A stretch of DNA of 64,000 nucleotides from a bacterium 1XD21-13 (GCA_009917555.1 QZDX01000016.1:49479-113478); one strand, 5' to 3'. Counted from the stretch's first letter, positions 7,788-17,473 are shown. Made by a program: numbers and translations. The notes: generated by a model from the letters alone, not told the origin.

Positions 7788-8639
7788 TTAATTCTGTACT
7801 ATCCTCATAGAATTTTCCCCATCACACAAGCAGGTAATCGTTCCCTCTGATGTGAGGTATGTCTGGGCTCCTGTCTGGTGGAGAATTCTGCGAACCTTTT
7901 CGTCTCCGGGCTCCTCCTGGGAGCAGGTGATCACAGCGATCTTTGGAGAAACGGCTTCTAGAAATTCCTCGGAGTTCTTCTCCTTTCTGCCGTGATGGGG
8001 AACCTTTAACAAATCGTGCTTCAAATCAAATTCTTCCTGAACAAGAAGCTCTTCCAGACGCTCCTTCTCACAGTCCCCTGCAAAGAGAAACCTCTGTTCC
8101 CCATAGGTCATACTGATCACAAGGGAAAAATCATTGTCCTCTTCCTTATATTCCGGCTTCTGGGGCGGATAGATGAGACATTCCACGCCGTCAAAGGAAA
8201 GATACCGGGTATCTGTCACAAGCTCCGGCTGCTGTCCTGACGCCTCCAGAACCTCCCGGTATTCCTGATATTGACCTCCGTCCCCTTCATAGTCCGGCTG
8301 AAAAATATGCTCTGCTCCTGCTTCTTCCAAAATCCGGTCAGCTCCGCCGACATGATCCTTGTCAAAATGCGTGATTACCAGATAATCCAACGGCTCCTTA
8401 TCCTTCTGACTTAAATAGTCCAGAATCACCTCTGAGGTATCCTCATAACCTGCGTCGATGAGCATGGAGGTGTTTTCCGTTTCGATGAGGATGGCGTCAC
8501 CCTTTCCCACATCAAAAAAAGTAATTTTCAGTCCCTGCCCCTCTTCGGAGCTCTCTTTCGTCCTGACACAGCCGCACAGAAGAAGGAGAAAGGACAAAAA
8601 AAAGATGAAATATCTCTTAGATAGGTTTTTCGTTTTCAT
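7788..8639 (-). CDS. ComEC/Rec2-like metallo-beta-lactamase-fold lipoprotein
   Basis: A 283-aa protein with a lipoprotein signal peptide (lipobox LLCGC, Cys24) and one metallo-beta-lactamase-fold hydrolase domain from about residue 37. The metal motif THFDKDHVGG (90-99) is present, as are FAGDC and VPHHGRK, which characterise the ComEC C-terminal domain subfamily. Free-standing members are extracytoplasmic and may act as nucleases or phosphodiesterases on DNA or other phosphate esters; the substrate here is unknown. AAAGGGGA precedes the ATG. Monocistronic by position. Confidence 0.88.
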   Translation of the reverse strand: MKTKNLSKRYFIFFLSFLLLLCGCVRTKESSEEGQGLKITFFDVGKGDAILIETENTSMLIDAGYEDTSEVILDYLSQKDKEPLDYLVITHFDKDHVGGADRILEEAGAEHIFQPDYEGDGGQYQEYREVLEASGQQPELVTDTRYLSFDGVECLIYPPQKPEYKEEDNDFSLVISMTYGEQRFLFAGDCEKERLEELLVQEEFDLKHDLLKVPHHGRKEKNSEEFLEAVSPKIAVITCSQEEPGDEKVRRILHQTGAQTYLTSEGTITCLCDGENSMRIVQN

Positions 8640-8681
8640 GGAGGATTCCCCTTTCCATATTTTCCGCTATACACAGAGGGG

Positions 8682-8731
8682 TGCCGGGAAATAAAGCAGA
8701 TGACTTTTCTAATGACTTATTTCCCAGCATC
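8682..8731. repeat. Short palindromic intergenic element
   Basis: Arms TGCCGGGAAATAA and TTATTTCCCAGCA enclose a loop containing CAGATGACTTTTC. The text resembles the ends of the larger palindromic elements at 33925, 56406 and 60353 (AATAAGACAGCAGACTTTTCC). It lacks a T-run on either side, so it is not a clear terminator. The rest of this 226-base gap (to 8866) shows nothing recognisable. Confidence 0.5.
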
Positions 8732-8866
8732 TCCTTTAGAGCTTTTACTATAGCCTTTTTATGACAGCTCTTATTATATGTAAGCCCTCAAGGCATGTCA
8801 ATCTCCGTCCCAAATTTTTAAGTCGCTCTATCTGCAAATCACCCAGGTGGTCAGTATATGATTTTA

Positions 8867-11800
8867 CTACAGCGCTTTTGACTTAAGTCTCCTGCGGATT
8901 CTCTCGGCCAATACCAGGCATCCCCCTGCCAAAAGCAAAATTCCTCCAAGGCAGACAGCCCACACCACCTTCGGCTCATCGTCCCCAGGAAACCGGAAGC
9001 GGATCTGCTCCGTTACCAGAAAATGAACCGGCTCGGTCTCCGTCTCATTACCAGCCTCATCCCATGCCCTTATGGAAAAGGTCTGCCATACCTTTGCTCC
9101 TGAAACAGGACAGACCAGCATGCCGTCCATCTCACGAAGCATATCCCGGTCATAAGTCGCCGTACATTGGCCATTCACATAAACTTCTGCCCCTGCAAGG
9201 GCATAGGCATCCCTCACATCCGCTAAGAGCTCCAGGCTTTTTCCCTTCACGCGCTCCCAGTCCTTCACTCCTGTCACCACCACACTGGGCCCGGTCTTGT
9301 CCACAATAAATTCCAGGCTTTTTTCCTTCATCCGGTTATTGGAAGCATTTCTTGCCTGATCCTCTGAGTACAGTGTCACCAGGTAAATACCCTCTTTTTC
9401 AAAATTTTCCTTGTCAATCCGATAGCGATAGGTCTTCCAGGTGTCCCTTGTTCCTGTCCTTTCCACCTGGTAATCCCTGCCCTCCTTAAGCTCTACGGTC
9501 TCCCCCTCCCGGCTGCTGGTCACCTGGTAATAGTTCAAAAAATCAGGATTGTACTCCGTAATCACCAGATCCGGCTCCTGGGAGGCATAGCGGCTTCCTC
9601 CCGGACCTGCCAGGAGCGCTGTGGCCTCCTCCAGCTCGTAGACAGAGCCAAAACGATTTACGGAAAAGGTGAGCTCCGCCTCTGACACATTTCCGGCCAA
9701 ATCTCCGGCCCTTGCCTTAATTCGGTAGAGATCGTCATTTTCCGGCACCTGCTCAAAATCACCCCAGAGCATGGTAAAGCCTTGCTCCTCACTGCTCTTG
9801 GTCCAGACCGGAAGCTGTCCGGTCCCATTGCTGCCTTGAAGGCTCACTTGGGTCTGCTCCGGATCAAAGTTGGTATCCAGGACACGCAGTCTTGGGGCAA
9901 CCATTCCCCGGTTGGCGGAGCAGTCTGCCACATTTTCAAAGGTCAGCTCGGGAGGAGTCCTATCAATCACAAATTCCTCCGAATCGTAAGCCTCGGCCTC
10001 ATTTCCTGCCAAATCTGTACACCGAAGTCTCAAGCTGTATCTGCCATCCTCCGAAAAGGTAATCCCGCACCGAAAGCTGTCCTCCTCCCACTGACGCAAT
10101 GGTCCAAGCTTTGGAGCAGCAATCTCCTCCCCTTTCTCATGCGCCTCTATCAAAGCCTCCAAATCGCCGGTATAGAGATTCCGCTCCCGTATCTCCACAA
10201 CCGCACTGCGCTCCCTTGCATAATAATGACCGTTTAAGGGTTCGGCATCGTCCCAATGTACCAGAAGGACCGGAGGCGTTTTATCAATCACAAAGGTCTC
10301 TGTCTTCTCATAGCTCCCCCTGTTTCCGGCCGCATCCTGGCAGGAAATTCCAAATGAATACCCCCCGTCCTTGTCAAAAACCAGATCTGCCATCCAGGCG
10401 CAGTCATCGCTGTGGCCCCAGTCTCCAGGGTCAGAGGAGCCGCCGCACCCTTCTCCTGGCTGATGAATCCAGGACAGAACCGAATCTTCCATCCCTGTAA
10501 GGGCAAGCTGTACCTGGTCTGGAAGAAAATTCCTCTCCCATATTGTAATCCGGGCTGTCTGGTCCGCCTGGTAATACTTTTCATTTCGCACGTCCTGATT
10601 CAGCCACTCCACCTCAATCTTTGGAGGGCTGGTGTCAATGTGGATCACCGGAGGCTCTATAACCTCCGTGGTATGCCCTGCAAAGTCCGTAAATCCTCCG
10701 GAAATAGAAATTTCATTCTGATTATTTTCCCCGGCCGGAATCGTGAGGATCAGATCTGCTTCCCTCCTGATCTCCTGCCCCTCCTCCTCAAAGAAAAGTT
10801 CCTCCCTCTGGCTTCCGGCCTGAAGCCAGACGGAACGGATTCCGGAAAAGTGATCCTCCATCACATACCTTAGAGATACATCCTCACGGTAAAAATGATC
10901 TCTTCCTGCCGGTGCTCCCTCCACAGTGACCCTTGCACTGGAGGTCTTTTTATGCATTTCTTCGGATTCAATGAGAATTCCTGTTTTTTTTCTCCAACCC
11001 TCCATAAAGATTCCGGCCCGATCCCTGGCCTGTGCCTGAATGATGCCCTGAAAGGAATGGGGCAGAGAAAAGACTCCATATGCCCTTGCACCGTTCTCCT
11101 CATAGACAAGGCTGTCTCCCGGCCGGACCGTACCGCTTATGGTTACAGGCCCCGGCTCCTCCTCTCCTCCTGTTCCCTCACAGATATAAGTGATTTCTCC
11201 AATACCGCTGATCGCGTCCTCCGCCTGAATTCTCACGGTCAAATCCGGCTGGCAAAAATATCCGAAGGTTACCTGATGGATGAGCTTTTCCAATAAGGTC
11301 TGATGCTCGGCCTCCAAGGTAATTCCTTGCTCCTCAGAAATCACAGGCTTAGTCCGGTCCAGACAAAAGCTTCCAAGGCTTACATAGCCTTCACTGCTCT
11401 CCACCGGGGTATTTCCGGCCTCGTCCTGTATCCGGGCGGATATCTGGTAAATGGCTTCTGTTTTCAGATGGATGGTTAAGTGATAGCTTCCAGGCTCTTC
11501 TTTCAGCTGAAAGCATTTTTCATTTCCTGTTTCCTCCTGTTCTGTCTCTTCCGACTCTGTCTCATCCTTTTCCGTATCCTCTTCTGTTTCATCTAATCCT
11601 GCCTCTTTTCTTAAAGAAGCCCAGGTTTTGCCGTGAAGCTCCCGGATCTCCGGAATATCTGAAAGCTTTCTGGAGGCATTGCGGGCCTCCAGATAAATCC
11701 TGGTTTCTTCCATATCCAGATGCTCTTCCAGAATCGTCAGCTCCAAAAACAATTCCTTTCCTGTCTGATAATATGCTTCCAGCTCCAATACTCTTCCCTG

Positions 11801-12241
11801 CTCGTCTCTCCATATGACTGAAAACTCAGGAGGCATAATATCTGTTGGCTCCTCTGGCTTCTCTGGCTCTACTGGTTCCTCCGGCTCTTCTGGTTCCTCT
11901 GGCGCCTTCGTTTCTTCTGATTCCTCCGGTCCTTCCATTTCTTCTGAACCCTCCACTTCTTCCGCTTTCTCCGTCTCCTGTGCTCCTTCTACCTTCTCCT
12001 TTTCCTCTGTCGCCTGCATTACCCCTGCCTCTGCCCGAAGCTTCATATCACAAGCTCCCGCAGCGCCTCCCAGGGCAAGCACAAAGACCAGAACCCGAAT
12101 CCACCGCCATTTCCGCACTATTTTGGGAATGCGAAATCCAATAAACATCACCACAGACGCCGCCAACAGTACCACTGCCACTGTTCCGAAAAAAATCCAT
12201 AGTTTATGATATACCTCCAACAATTGTTCCGTATACTCCAT
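8867..12241 (-). CDS. Large membrane-anchored Ig-like repeat protein
   Basis: A 1124-aa surface protein. Two hydrophobic segments lie at about 14-36 and 46-64, then an acidic Glu/Pro repeat stalk (about 78-132), then a long array of bacterial Ig-like beta-sandwich domains. Each domain is introduced by a linker of the form IDKTPP: seen as LDRTKP, IDTSPP, IDKTPP, IDRTPP and VDKTGP. A final transmembrane helix (VVWAVCLGGILLLAGGCLVL, about 1093-1113) is followed by a basic tail. The bulk should be outside the cell, anchored at both ends. It lies 54 bp after the Ser/Thr kinase and is probably co-transcribed, so it may be that kinase's partner; adhesion or wall sensing is inference. Confidence 0.8.
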   Translation of the reverse strand: MEYTEQLLEVYHKLWIFFGTVAVVLLAASVVMFIGFRIPKIVRKWRWIRVLVFVLALGGAAGACDMKLRAEAGVMQATEEKEKVEGAQETEKAEEVEGSEEMEGPEESEETKAPEEPEEPEEPVEPEKPEEPTDIMPPEFSVIWRDEQGRVLELEAYYQTGKELFLELTILEEHLDMEETRIYLEARNASRKLSDIPEIRELHGKTWASLRKEAGLDETEEDTEKDETESEETEQEETGNEKCFQLKEEPGSYHLTIHLKTEAIYQISARIQDEAGNTPVESSEGYVSLGSFCLDRTKPVISEEQGITLEAEHQTLLEKLIHQVTFGYFCQPDLTVRIQAEDAISGIGEITYICEGTGGEEEPGPVTISGTVRPGDSLVYEENGARAYGVFSLPHSFQGIIQAQARDRAGIFMEGWRKKTGILIESEEMHKKTSSARVTVEGAPAGRDHFYREDVSLRYVMEDHFSGIRSVWLQAGSQREELFFEEEGQEIRREADLILTIPAGENNQNEISISGGFTDFAGHTTEVIEPPVIHIDTSPPKIEVEWLNQDVRNEKYYQADQTARITIWERNFLPDQVQLALTGMEDSVLSWIHQPGEGCGGSSDPGDWGHSDDCAWMADLVFDKDGGYSFGISCQDAAGNRGSYEKTETFVIDKTPPVLLVHWDDAEPLNGHYYARERSAVVEIRERNLYTGDLEALIEAHEKGEEIAAPKLGPLRQWEEDSFRCGITFSEDGRYSLRLRCTDLAGNEAEAYDSEEFVIDRTPPELTFENVADCSANRGMVAPRLRVLDTNFDPEQTQVSLQGSNGTGQLPVWTKSSEEQGFTMLWGDFEQVPENDDLYRIKARAGDLAGNVSEAELTFSVNRFGSVYELEEATALLAGPGGSRYASQEPDLVITEYNPDFLNYYQVTSSREGETVELKEGRDYQVERTGTRDTWKTYRYRIDKENFEKEGIYLVTLYSEDQARNASNNRMKEKSLEFIVDKTGPSVVVTGVKDWERVKGKSLELLADVRDAYALAGAEVYVNGQCTATYDRDMLREMDGMLVCPVSGAKVWQTFSIRAWDEAGNETETEPVHFLVTEQIRFRFPGDDEPKVVWAVCLGGILLLAGGCLVLAERIRRRLKSKAL

Positions 12242-12295
12242 AGCTCTCTCCTTTCTTTTCTTCCTCTTCCTGCCATTTTGTCCTTTCTTCTATTT

Positions 12296-14059
12296 TTAAT
12301 CATAGGATTTCCTCTCTTCCATACGTTCTCCCTCATAAACCGCGTCCAGCTGTCTTTTGGTCTCTCCAAGAAGATATATAAGTCTGCTCTTCATTTCCTC
12401 CAATCCCGGCTCTCTCCAATCTACATCTGTAAAATCCTCCTCGAGATGCTTCTGAAGCTTCTTAAGCTCCTCCTCCATCTCCTCTTTGGGTATCCCCGCA
12501 TAGCGAAATTCCAGGGCACGTCCATGGATCTGGGAAGCTAGCTCCTGATACATACGAAGAGCCGTCACTGCGTTGTCAAGTTGAACCAGGTTGCCAGAGG
12601 CTAGACTTGTCAAATCCCTCCAATAATCCTGATAGGAAACCTTCGCATCCCCTGCCCGGTTTACCTGTCCAATCTGACTGTAATAAGCTCCAATGGTGCC
12701 AAGACGCAGAGCCCGTTCCCTGCAAGCTTTGGGAAGTGTATCACCTTCGGCGGCAATGTTCAGCCATTTCACCCCATAGCTCTTATTCCCCTCACCCTCA
12801 TAATCATAGTAATAGGCCAGACCAAGCTCATAGGCCACACGCTCATATCCCTCCCGGTTTTCCTTGAGGCACATTTCGTAGGTTTTTCCGCCCGACGTGC
12901 TCCGATTCAGAATCCCCCGAAGATGCTCGTCCTCCTCTCTGGTAAAGGAAATCATTCCATCCTCTTCCACTGTGAGAAATACCTGGTTCAGCAGCTCCAG
13001 ATATCCCTCCTCCCGACTCGGATTCAAACGGATCGCCCCCTCACAGGCTTCTATTTTTTCCTCACGAATATCCGACAAGAAAATCCGTTCCATCCATGCC
13101 TGATAGGTATCTCTTTCCAGTCCTACTTCCGTAAGCCTTGCATAAAATGCGCCCAAAAAGCACAGAAGGGATAAGAATGCAGTCACAAGGAAGCTTCCCA
13201 GCCGTCCCTTCTGCTTTCTCCGCCAGAGAAGGTCCATTTCCTCATAGTGATCCAAGGCATAGGCAAGCTCCCTGCAGCTTTGGAATCGGTCTTTTGGATC
13301 CTGCCTGGTACATCTTTTCAGAATTTCCTCCAGGCCAGCGGACAATCCCTGCTTCCAACGCCCAACCGGAGCCACGTGAAAGGGCTCCCTTCCCGGTTCC
13401 TGTCCTGTCACCGCTTCATACAGAACAGCACCCAGACAGTAGATATCCGTTCGCTGGTCGGTCTGCCCGCTGCCTCCCCACTGCTCCGGCGCCGCATACC
13501 CTGGCGTACCCAGGCAGACGGTATCATCTCCGGTGCAGGAATCCCGTATTTCCCGTGCCGTGCCGAAATCAATAAGCTTGAGACTTCCATCGGGCTGAAC
13601 CATGATATTAGAGGGCTTCATATCCCGGTAAATGATGGACGGCTTCTGTTCATGAAGATAGGACAGCACCTCACAGAGCTGTTTTCCCCAGAGAAGAACC
13701 TGCTCCTGGGACTGTGCTCCCTCTTGGGCCAGAACCTCCTTAAGGGATCTTCCCTCTATGTAATCCATTACGATCAGAAGGCTTTCTCCTTCGTCGATCA
13801 CATCCACAATGGCTGGCAGTCTTGGGTGGCGCAGGCGCTTTAAAAGCTCAGTCTCCGCCATCAGGCGTTCGCGGACCACCTGAGTTCCAAGGCCGGTCTC
13901 TCGGCGCACCTCCTTCACCGCCCATGTCTTGTTGGCCCTTTCATTGATGGCAAGGTAAACCACGCTCATACCACCTTGACCAATCTGATAAAGTATCCTG
14001 TATTTTCCGTCTATAACCGTTCCTGTTTCCAGCAGTATGAACCGCCTCCTTTCATTCAT
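12296..14059 (-). CDS. Membrane-anchored eukaryotic-type Ser/Thr protein kinase
   Basis: A protein of about 587 aa with an N-terminal Hanks-type kinase domain: glycine loop GQGGMS (27-32), AVKEV lysine (K49), YRDMKPSN catalytic loop (D146), DFG (164-166) and APE (190-192). A membrane helix (about 287-306, LGSFLVTAFLSLLCFLGAFYA) is followed by an extracytoplasmic helical domain without PASTA repeats. It should phosphorylate Ser/Thr on target proteins. The first ATG (14059) lies upstream of an AGGAGG that itself forms codons 4-5, so initiation at the CTG near 14035 is plausible. The frame remains open upstream, but that stretch overlaps the prepilin peptidase gene and is not coding. Confidence 0.9.
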   Translation of the reverse strand: MNERRRFILLETGTVIDGKYRILYQIGQGGMSVVYLAINERANKTWAVKEVRRETGLGTQVVRERLMAETELLKRLRHPRLPAIVDVIDEGESLLIVMDYIEGRSLKEVLAQEGAQSQEQVLLWGKQLCEVLSYLHEQKPSIIYRDMKPSNIMVQPDGSLKLIDFGTAREIRDSCTGDDTVCLGTPGYAAPEQWGGSGQTDQRTDIYCLGAVLYEAVTGQEPGREPFHVAPVGRWKQGLSAGLEEILKRCTRQDPKDRFQSCRELAYALDHYEEMDLLWRRKQKGRLGSFLVTAFLSLLCFLGAFYARLTEVGLERDTYQAWMERIFLSDIREEKIEACEGAIRLNPSREEGYLELLNQVFLTVEEDGMISFTREEDEHLRGILNRSTSGGKTYEMCLKENREGYERVAYELGLAYYYDYEGEGNKSYGVKWLNIAAEGDTLPKACRERALRLGTIGAYYSQIGQVNRAGDAKVSYQDYWRDLTSLASGNLVQLDNAVTALRMYQELASQIHGRALEFRYAGIPKEEMEEELKKLQKHLEEDFTDVDWREPGLEEMKSRLIYLLGETKRQLDAVYEGERMEERKSYD

Positions 14060-14145
14060 CCATACGGTGAACACCTTCCCCTGACAGCTTTTCCTCCATA
14101 ACAGACTGGTACAGCAGCCTTTGTCTGCCTGTGACATGGGAAAGG

Positions 14146-14601
14146 CTATACCAGAAAGGTAACCCCATATCCAAGCAGAAAAAAGGGGGCCAGCGGAATC
14201 CTCTGCACCGGCTTCCTCCTCCCAGTCCAAAGGAAAACCAGGCTCATGTTCACCGCCATAAGAAGGCCGTAAAAGCTGCAGGCAAGAGTCCGGTCGGTTC
14301 CAAGACACACTGCCACCGCCCCCAGCAGCTTCACATCTCCAAATCCAAAGCCATGATGACTGATTGCGGCAAAAAGGGCCAGTCCTAATACCATCGCCGC
14401 CACTCCGACCAGATGCATGCATTGCGAAATCCCGGCCTCCTTCCCCCGTAAGCTCCATTCCGCCATAAAGAATAAAATCCCTAAGACCCACCCAATTCCG
14501 GTGAGCCAGTTTGGAATGCGCCTTTGTCTGATATCTGTCCCTGATGCCGCGATCAACAGAAGAAATACCAGGCTGTGTCTGATGGCCTCCAGGCCGTTCA
14601 T
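14146..14601 (-). CDS. A24-family prepilin peptidase (short, TadV/CpaA-like)
   Basis: A 151-aa polytopic membrane aspartyl peptidase. The two catalytic aspartates are seen in TDIRQRRIPN (D23) and GFGFGDVKL (D89), the A24 signature. It lacks the N-terminal methylase domain of PilD, as in TadV/CpaA-type enzymes that cleave Flp-like prepilins. AAGGAGGAGG precedes the ATG. It is the first gene of a three-gene minus-strand unit with the kinase and Ig-like protein. No pilin, secretion ATPase or TadB/C is present here, so its substrate must be encoded elsewhere or be atypical. Confidence 0.85.
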   Translation of the reverse strand: MNGLEAIRHSLVFLLLIAASGTDIRQRRIPNWLTGIGWVLGILFFMAEWSLRGKEAGISQCMHLVGVAAMVLGLALFAAISHHGFGFGDVKLLGAVAVCLGTDRTLACSFYGLLMAVNMSLVFLWTGRRKPVQRIPLAPFFLLGYGVTFLV

Positions 14602-14700
14602 GTTCCCTCCTCCTTATCCTTTTTGTCTTGTTCTTTGGAATTTCTTGCACGGAATTGTGCAGTTGAAAAACAATGATCTCCCTACGGATACCTGTGTGCA

Positions 14701-14736
14701 TAAAAAAGGAAAAGCTGTTATATCATACTATAACAG
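14701..14736 (-). terminator. Terminator of the metQNI operon
   Basis: On the minus strand GCTGTTATA pairs with TATAACAGC (arms 14713-14721 and 14728-14736), followed by TTTTCCTTTTTT. It lies about 75 bp after metI. Confidence 0.8.
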
Positions 14737-14810
14737 CCTCTCCATTTTATGTCAACTTTATTCGTTCGACAAATATAGATCTAAAAATATAGATCCGAAT
14801 AAACGGATAT

Positions 14811-15512
14811 TTACTTCAACCGCTTATCAGACTTCACAGAAATACGTGTTCCCACGCTCTGGAAGATCTGGACCAGAATAATCAGCAGAATAACCGCAAT
14901 CAGCATCACCAAATATTTATAACGGTAATAGCCGTAATTAATCGCGATTTTTCCAAGACCTCCTCCTCCAATAATACCGCTCATGGCCGAATAGCCCAGA
15001 ATTGTAGTGATCGCCACCGTAAAATTGGACATGAGGGACGGTATGCTCTCCGGAATCAGCACCTTGACTATGGTCTGGAAGGGAGACGCCCCCATACTCT
15101 GGGCCATCTCAATGATATTGGGATTCACCTCCCGAAGGCTGGTCTCCACCAGACGAGCCACAAAGGGAAAGGACGCAATCACCAGGGGAACGATAGACGC
15201 GGTGGTCCCCACTGCCGTGCCTACAATCAATCTTGTAAGAGGAAATACCATAATCATCAGAATCAAAAAGGGCACGGACCGCAGCAAATTAATAAAAACA
15301 TTCAGCACATGCATAACTCCTTTTGGAAGGGGAAGCACACCATCCTTCTCTCCCACTACCAAAAGGACACCCAAGGGCAGACCCAGTAAAATGGCAAAGG
15401 CCGTCGCCAGTACGGTCACATAGATGGTCTCCCACACTGCTAAAGGGATTTCATTTTGCAGAATCCAGAGGGTTTCCTCCAGAACCTCCGCGGAAAACAG
15501 CTTATCAAACAT
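14811..15512 (-). CDS. metI: Methionine ABC transporter permease
   Basis: A 233-aa polytopic inner-membrane permease of the MetI type, the channel subunit of the D/L-methionine importer MetNIQ. Visible blocks are ETIYVTVLATAFAILLGLPLG near the N terminus, FINLLRSVPFLILMI, and the EAA-like ATPase-coupling loop EMAQSMGASPFQTIVKVLIPESIPS. The C-terminal segment SAMSGIIGGGGLGKIAINYGY is diagnostic for MetI. The gene overlaps metN by 8 bp and ends the operon before a terminator. Confidence 0.95.
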   Translation of the reverse strand: MFDKLFSAEVLEETLWILQNEIPLAVWETIYVTVLATAFAILLGLPLGVLLVVGEKDGVLPLPKGVMHVLNVFINLLRSVPFLILMIMVFPLTRLIVGTAVGTTASIVPLVIASFPFVARLVETSLREVNPNIIEMAQSMGASPFQTIVKVLIPESIPSLMSNFTVAITTILGYSAMSGIIGGGGLGKIAINYGYYRYKYLVMLIAVILLIILVQIFQSVGTRISVKSDKRLK

Positions 15513-16515
15513 GATCCGTCACCTCCTCTAGCAGTACATCCTCAATGCCGCTTAAGTACTCCATGGCCCTGCGCACCATGTCATCGCCCCCCGTAATACC
15601 AAGGAGCATATTTCCATAGGCTTTGTCCCCGATGCTTCGGGTGGAAGCGCCCAAGATGCTTGCCACAACCTGTTCCTCCATAGCCATCTGTGCTATCAAA
15701 GGTGTCTTTGCCGCAAGGGCTCCGCTGAACACCACGCGAATCCGCCGCTCTCCCGGCGTTTCAGTCATAATCTCGTCCGCCCCGTCGGGGAATACCAAAC
15801 GCCTGGCCGCCGCTGACTTGGGACTGGAAAATACGGTGCTGACTACACCCTCCTCCACCACTTGTCCGTCATCCAAAATGGCTACATGACTGCAAATTTC
15901 CTCCACCACACTCATCTGGTGGGTAATGATAATCACCGTTATGCCAAGCCGGGCATTGATATCCCGGATCAGTTCCAAAATGGAATGGGTGGTCTTGGGG
16001 TCTAAAGCGCTGGTAGCCTCATCGCAGAGCAGTACCTTAGGCTCCGTAGCCAGTGCACGGGCAATGGCTATGCGCTGCTGCTGACCGCCGGAAAGCTGTG
16101 CCGGGTAAGCATTTGCCTTGTCCGGCAGGCCCACAATCTCCAAAAGCTCCAGCGCGCGCTTTTTTGCCTCCGCCCTGTCTACTCCTGCCAGCTCCAGGGG
16201 GAAGCAGATGTTTTTCAGACAGGTCCTCTGCATAAGCAGGTTAAAGCCCTGGAAAATCATAGTTACCTCCCGGCGCACCCTTCGAAGCTCTGCTTTGGAA
16301 AGACTTCCCATATCGCATCCGTCAATGGACACAGTGCCCTCCGTGGGGCGCTCCAGCATATTAATGCAGCGGACCAGTGTACTTTTTCCCGCTCCGCTCA
16401 TACCGATAATGCCGTAAATGTCTCCATCATGGATGGTAAGATTTACGTTCTTTAATGCCTCCACTTTTCCGTCTGCAGTCTCAAATTCTTTGGTAAGATT
16501 TTTTATTTCAATCAT
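15505..16515 (-). CDS. metN: Methionine ABC transporter ATP-binding protein
   Basis: A 336-aa ATPase with Walker A GMSGAGKST (38-46), signature LSGGQQQR, Walker B VLLCDEATSALD, and a C-terminal NIL regulatory domain (about 260-335) that in characterised MetN proteins binds methionine and inhibits transport. It powers import by MetI with MetQ as the binding protein. The start MIEIKNLTKEF was chosen for the CCGGAGG site; an in-frame start five codons upstream is less likely. Part of metQ-metN-metI. Confidence 0.95.
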   Translation of the reverse strand: MIEIKNLTKEFETADGKVEALKNVNLTIHDGDIYGIIGMSGAGKSTLVRCINMLERPTEGTVSIDGCDMGSLSKAELRRVRREVTMIFQGFNLLMQRTCLKNICFPLELAGVDRAEAKKRALELLEIVGLPDKANAYPAQLSGGQQQRIAIARALATEPKVLLCDEATSALDPKTTHSILELIRDINARLGITVIIITHQMSVVEEICSHVAILDDGQVVEEGVVSTVFSSPKSAAARRLVFPDGADEIMTETPGERRIRVVFSGALAAKTPLIAQMAMEEQVVASILGASTRSIGDKAYGNMLLGITGGDDMVRRAMEYLSGIEDVLLEEVTDHV

Positions 16516-16585
16516 AAAACCTCCGGACAAGGGGAGCGGCCAGCGTAACTATACACCGGCAGCTCGTCCCTGTAATATGTACTTT

Positions 16586-17440
16586 CTATTTTGTAATGGC
16601 ATCCAGACTGGTCTGCTTGCCACCGTAAAGACCGATGGGCTCTACATGAATCGCAGATGCAGATACCAGGTGCGTTCCATTCTCTGCGTTAAAGTCATCC
16701 AGATAGGGGGTGTGCTGGAAGTAGTTGGCATCCAGCTCTCCGCTCTCTACCACGTTATTGGGCTGTACATAATCGGTATACTCCACGATCTCCAGAGTAA
16801 TATCCTTCTCCGCCAAAATTTCCTGAGCAACCTTGAGGATCTCCGCATGGGGTGTGGGGGAAGCAGCTACGGAAATAGTCGTTCCGGCCAGTCCTGCATA
16901 ATCCAAGGAAGCATCAAAGCCATCCGTGGGCGCATCTACAGTGCTCACTACGGCACCCTCATATTTTTCCGTAATAAAGTCCGCTACCTTCTGACTCTCC
17001 AGTGCGGCCACCAGCGCTTTGATTGCATCGGAGGTCTCATTTCCCTCTTTTATAGCCAGAATATTGCTGTATGCAGAGGATGATCCCTCAATGGCCAAGG
17101 CATCTGACATGGGATTTAAGTTTGCCTCAATAGCATAGTTGGAGTTGATAACTGCATAGTCCACATCCTGAAGAACGTTGGGCAGCTGGGCAGCCTCTAC
17201 CTCCTTGAAGGTAATGTCATAGGGGTTGTCCTGAATATCCTGGATGGTTGCGGTGATGCCTGCTCCATCCTTTAAGGTAATATAACCCTGCTCCTGTAAA
17301 AGCAGTAAGGCTCTGGCCTCGTTGGTGGTATCATTGGGCACTGCGATGGTTAAGCCTCCGCTCTTTTTGCAGGCTGTTAAGGATACTGCAAGGGTGAGCA
17401 CAAGGGCTGTGGTTACAAGTGTTTTAACAAGCTTTTTCAT
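16586..17440 (-). CDS. metQ: Methionine-binding lipoprotein of MetNIQ
   Basis: A 284-aa NlpA/MetQ-type substrate-binding lipoprotein, first gene of the metQ-metN-metI operon. The signal peptide ends in LTAC (Cys24). Diagnostic blocks are ISVAASPTPHAEILKVAQEIL and VVESGELDANYFQHTPYLDDFN. It delivers methionine to MetI outside the membrane. Its 5' leader contains a consensus promoter, a Met/Cys-rich leader peptide and a terminator hairpin, pointing to transcription attenuation. I see no SAM-I (S-box) riboswitch consensus there. Confidence 0.95.
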   Translation of the reverse strand: MKKLVKTLVTTALVLTLAVSLTACKKSGGLTIAVPNDTTNEARALLLLQEQGYITLKDGAGITATIQDIQDNPYDITFKEVEAAQLPNVLQDVDYAVINSNYAIEANLNPMSDALAIEGSSSAYSNILAIKEGNETSDAIKALVAALESQKVADFITEKYEGAVVSTVDAPTDGFDASLDYAGLAGTTISVAASPTPHAEILKVAQEILAEKDITLEIVEYTDYVQPNNVVESGELDANYFQHTPYLDDFNAENGTHLVSASAIHVEPIGLYGGKQTSLDAITK

Positions 17441-17473
17441 AATGTGTTCTCCTTTTGGAATTTATTTTAAATC

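Noticed and set aside
14060..14701. N-terminal extension of the kinase open frame by 214 codons
   Set aside because: It runs through the prepilin peptidase gene in another frame, has low-complexity composition, and the kinase domain and its ribosome binding site begin near 14035-14059.
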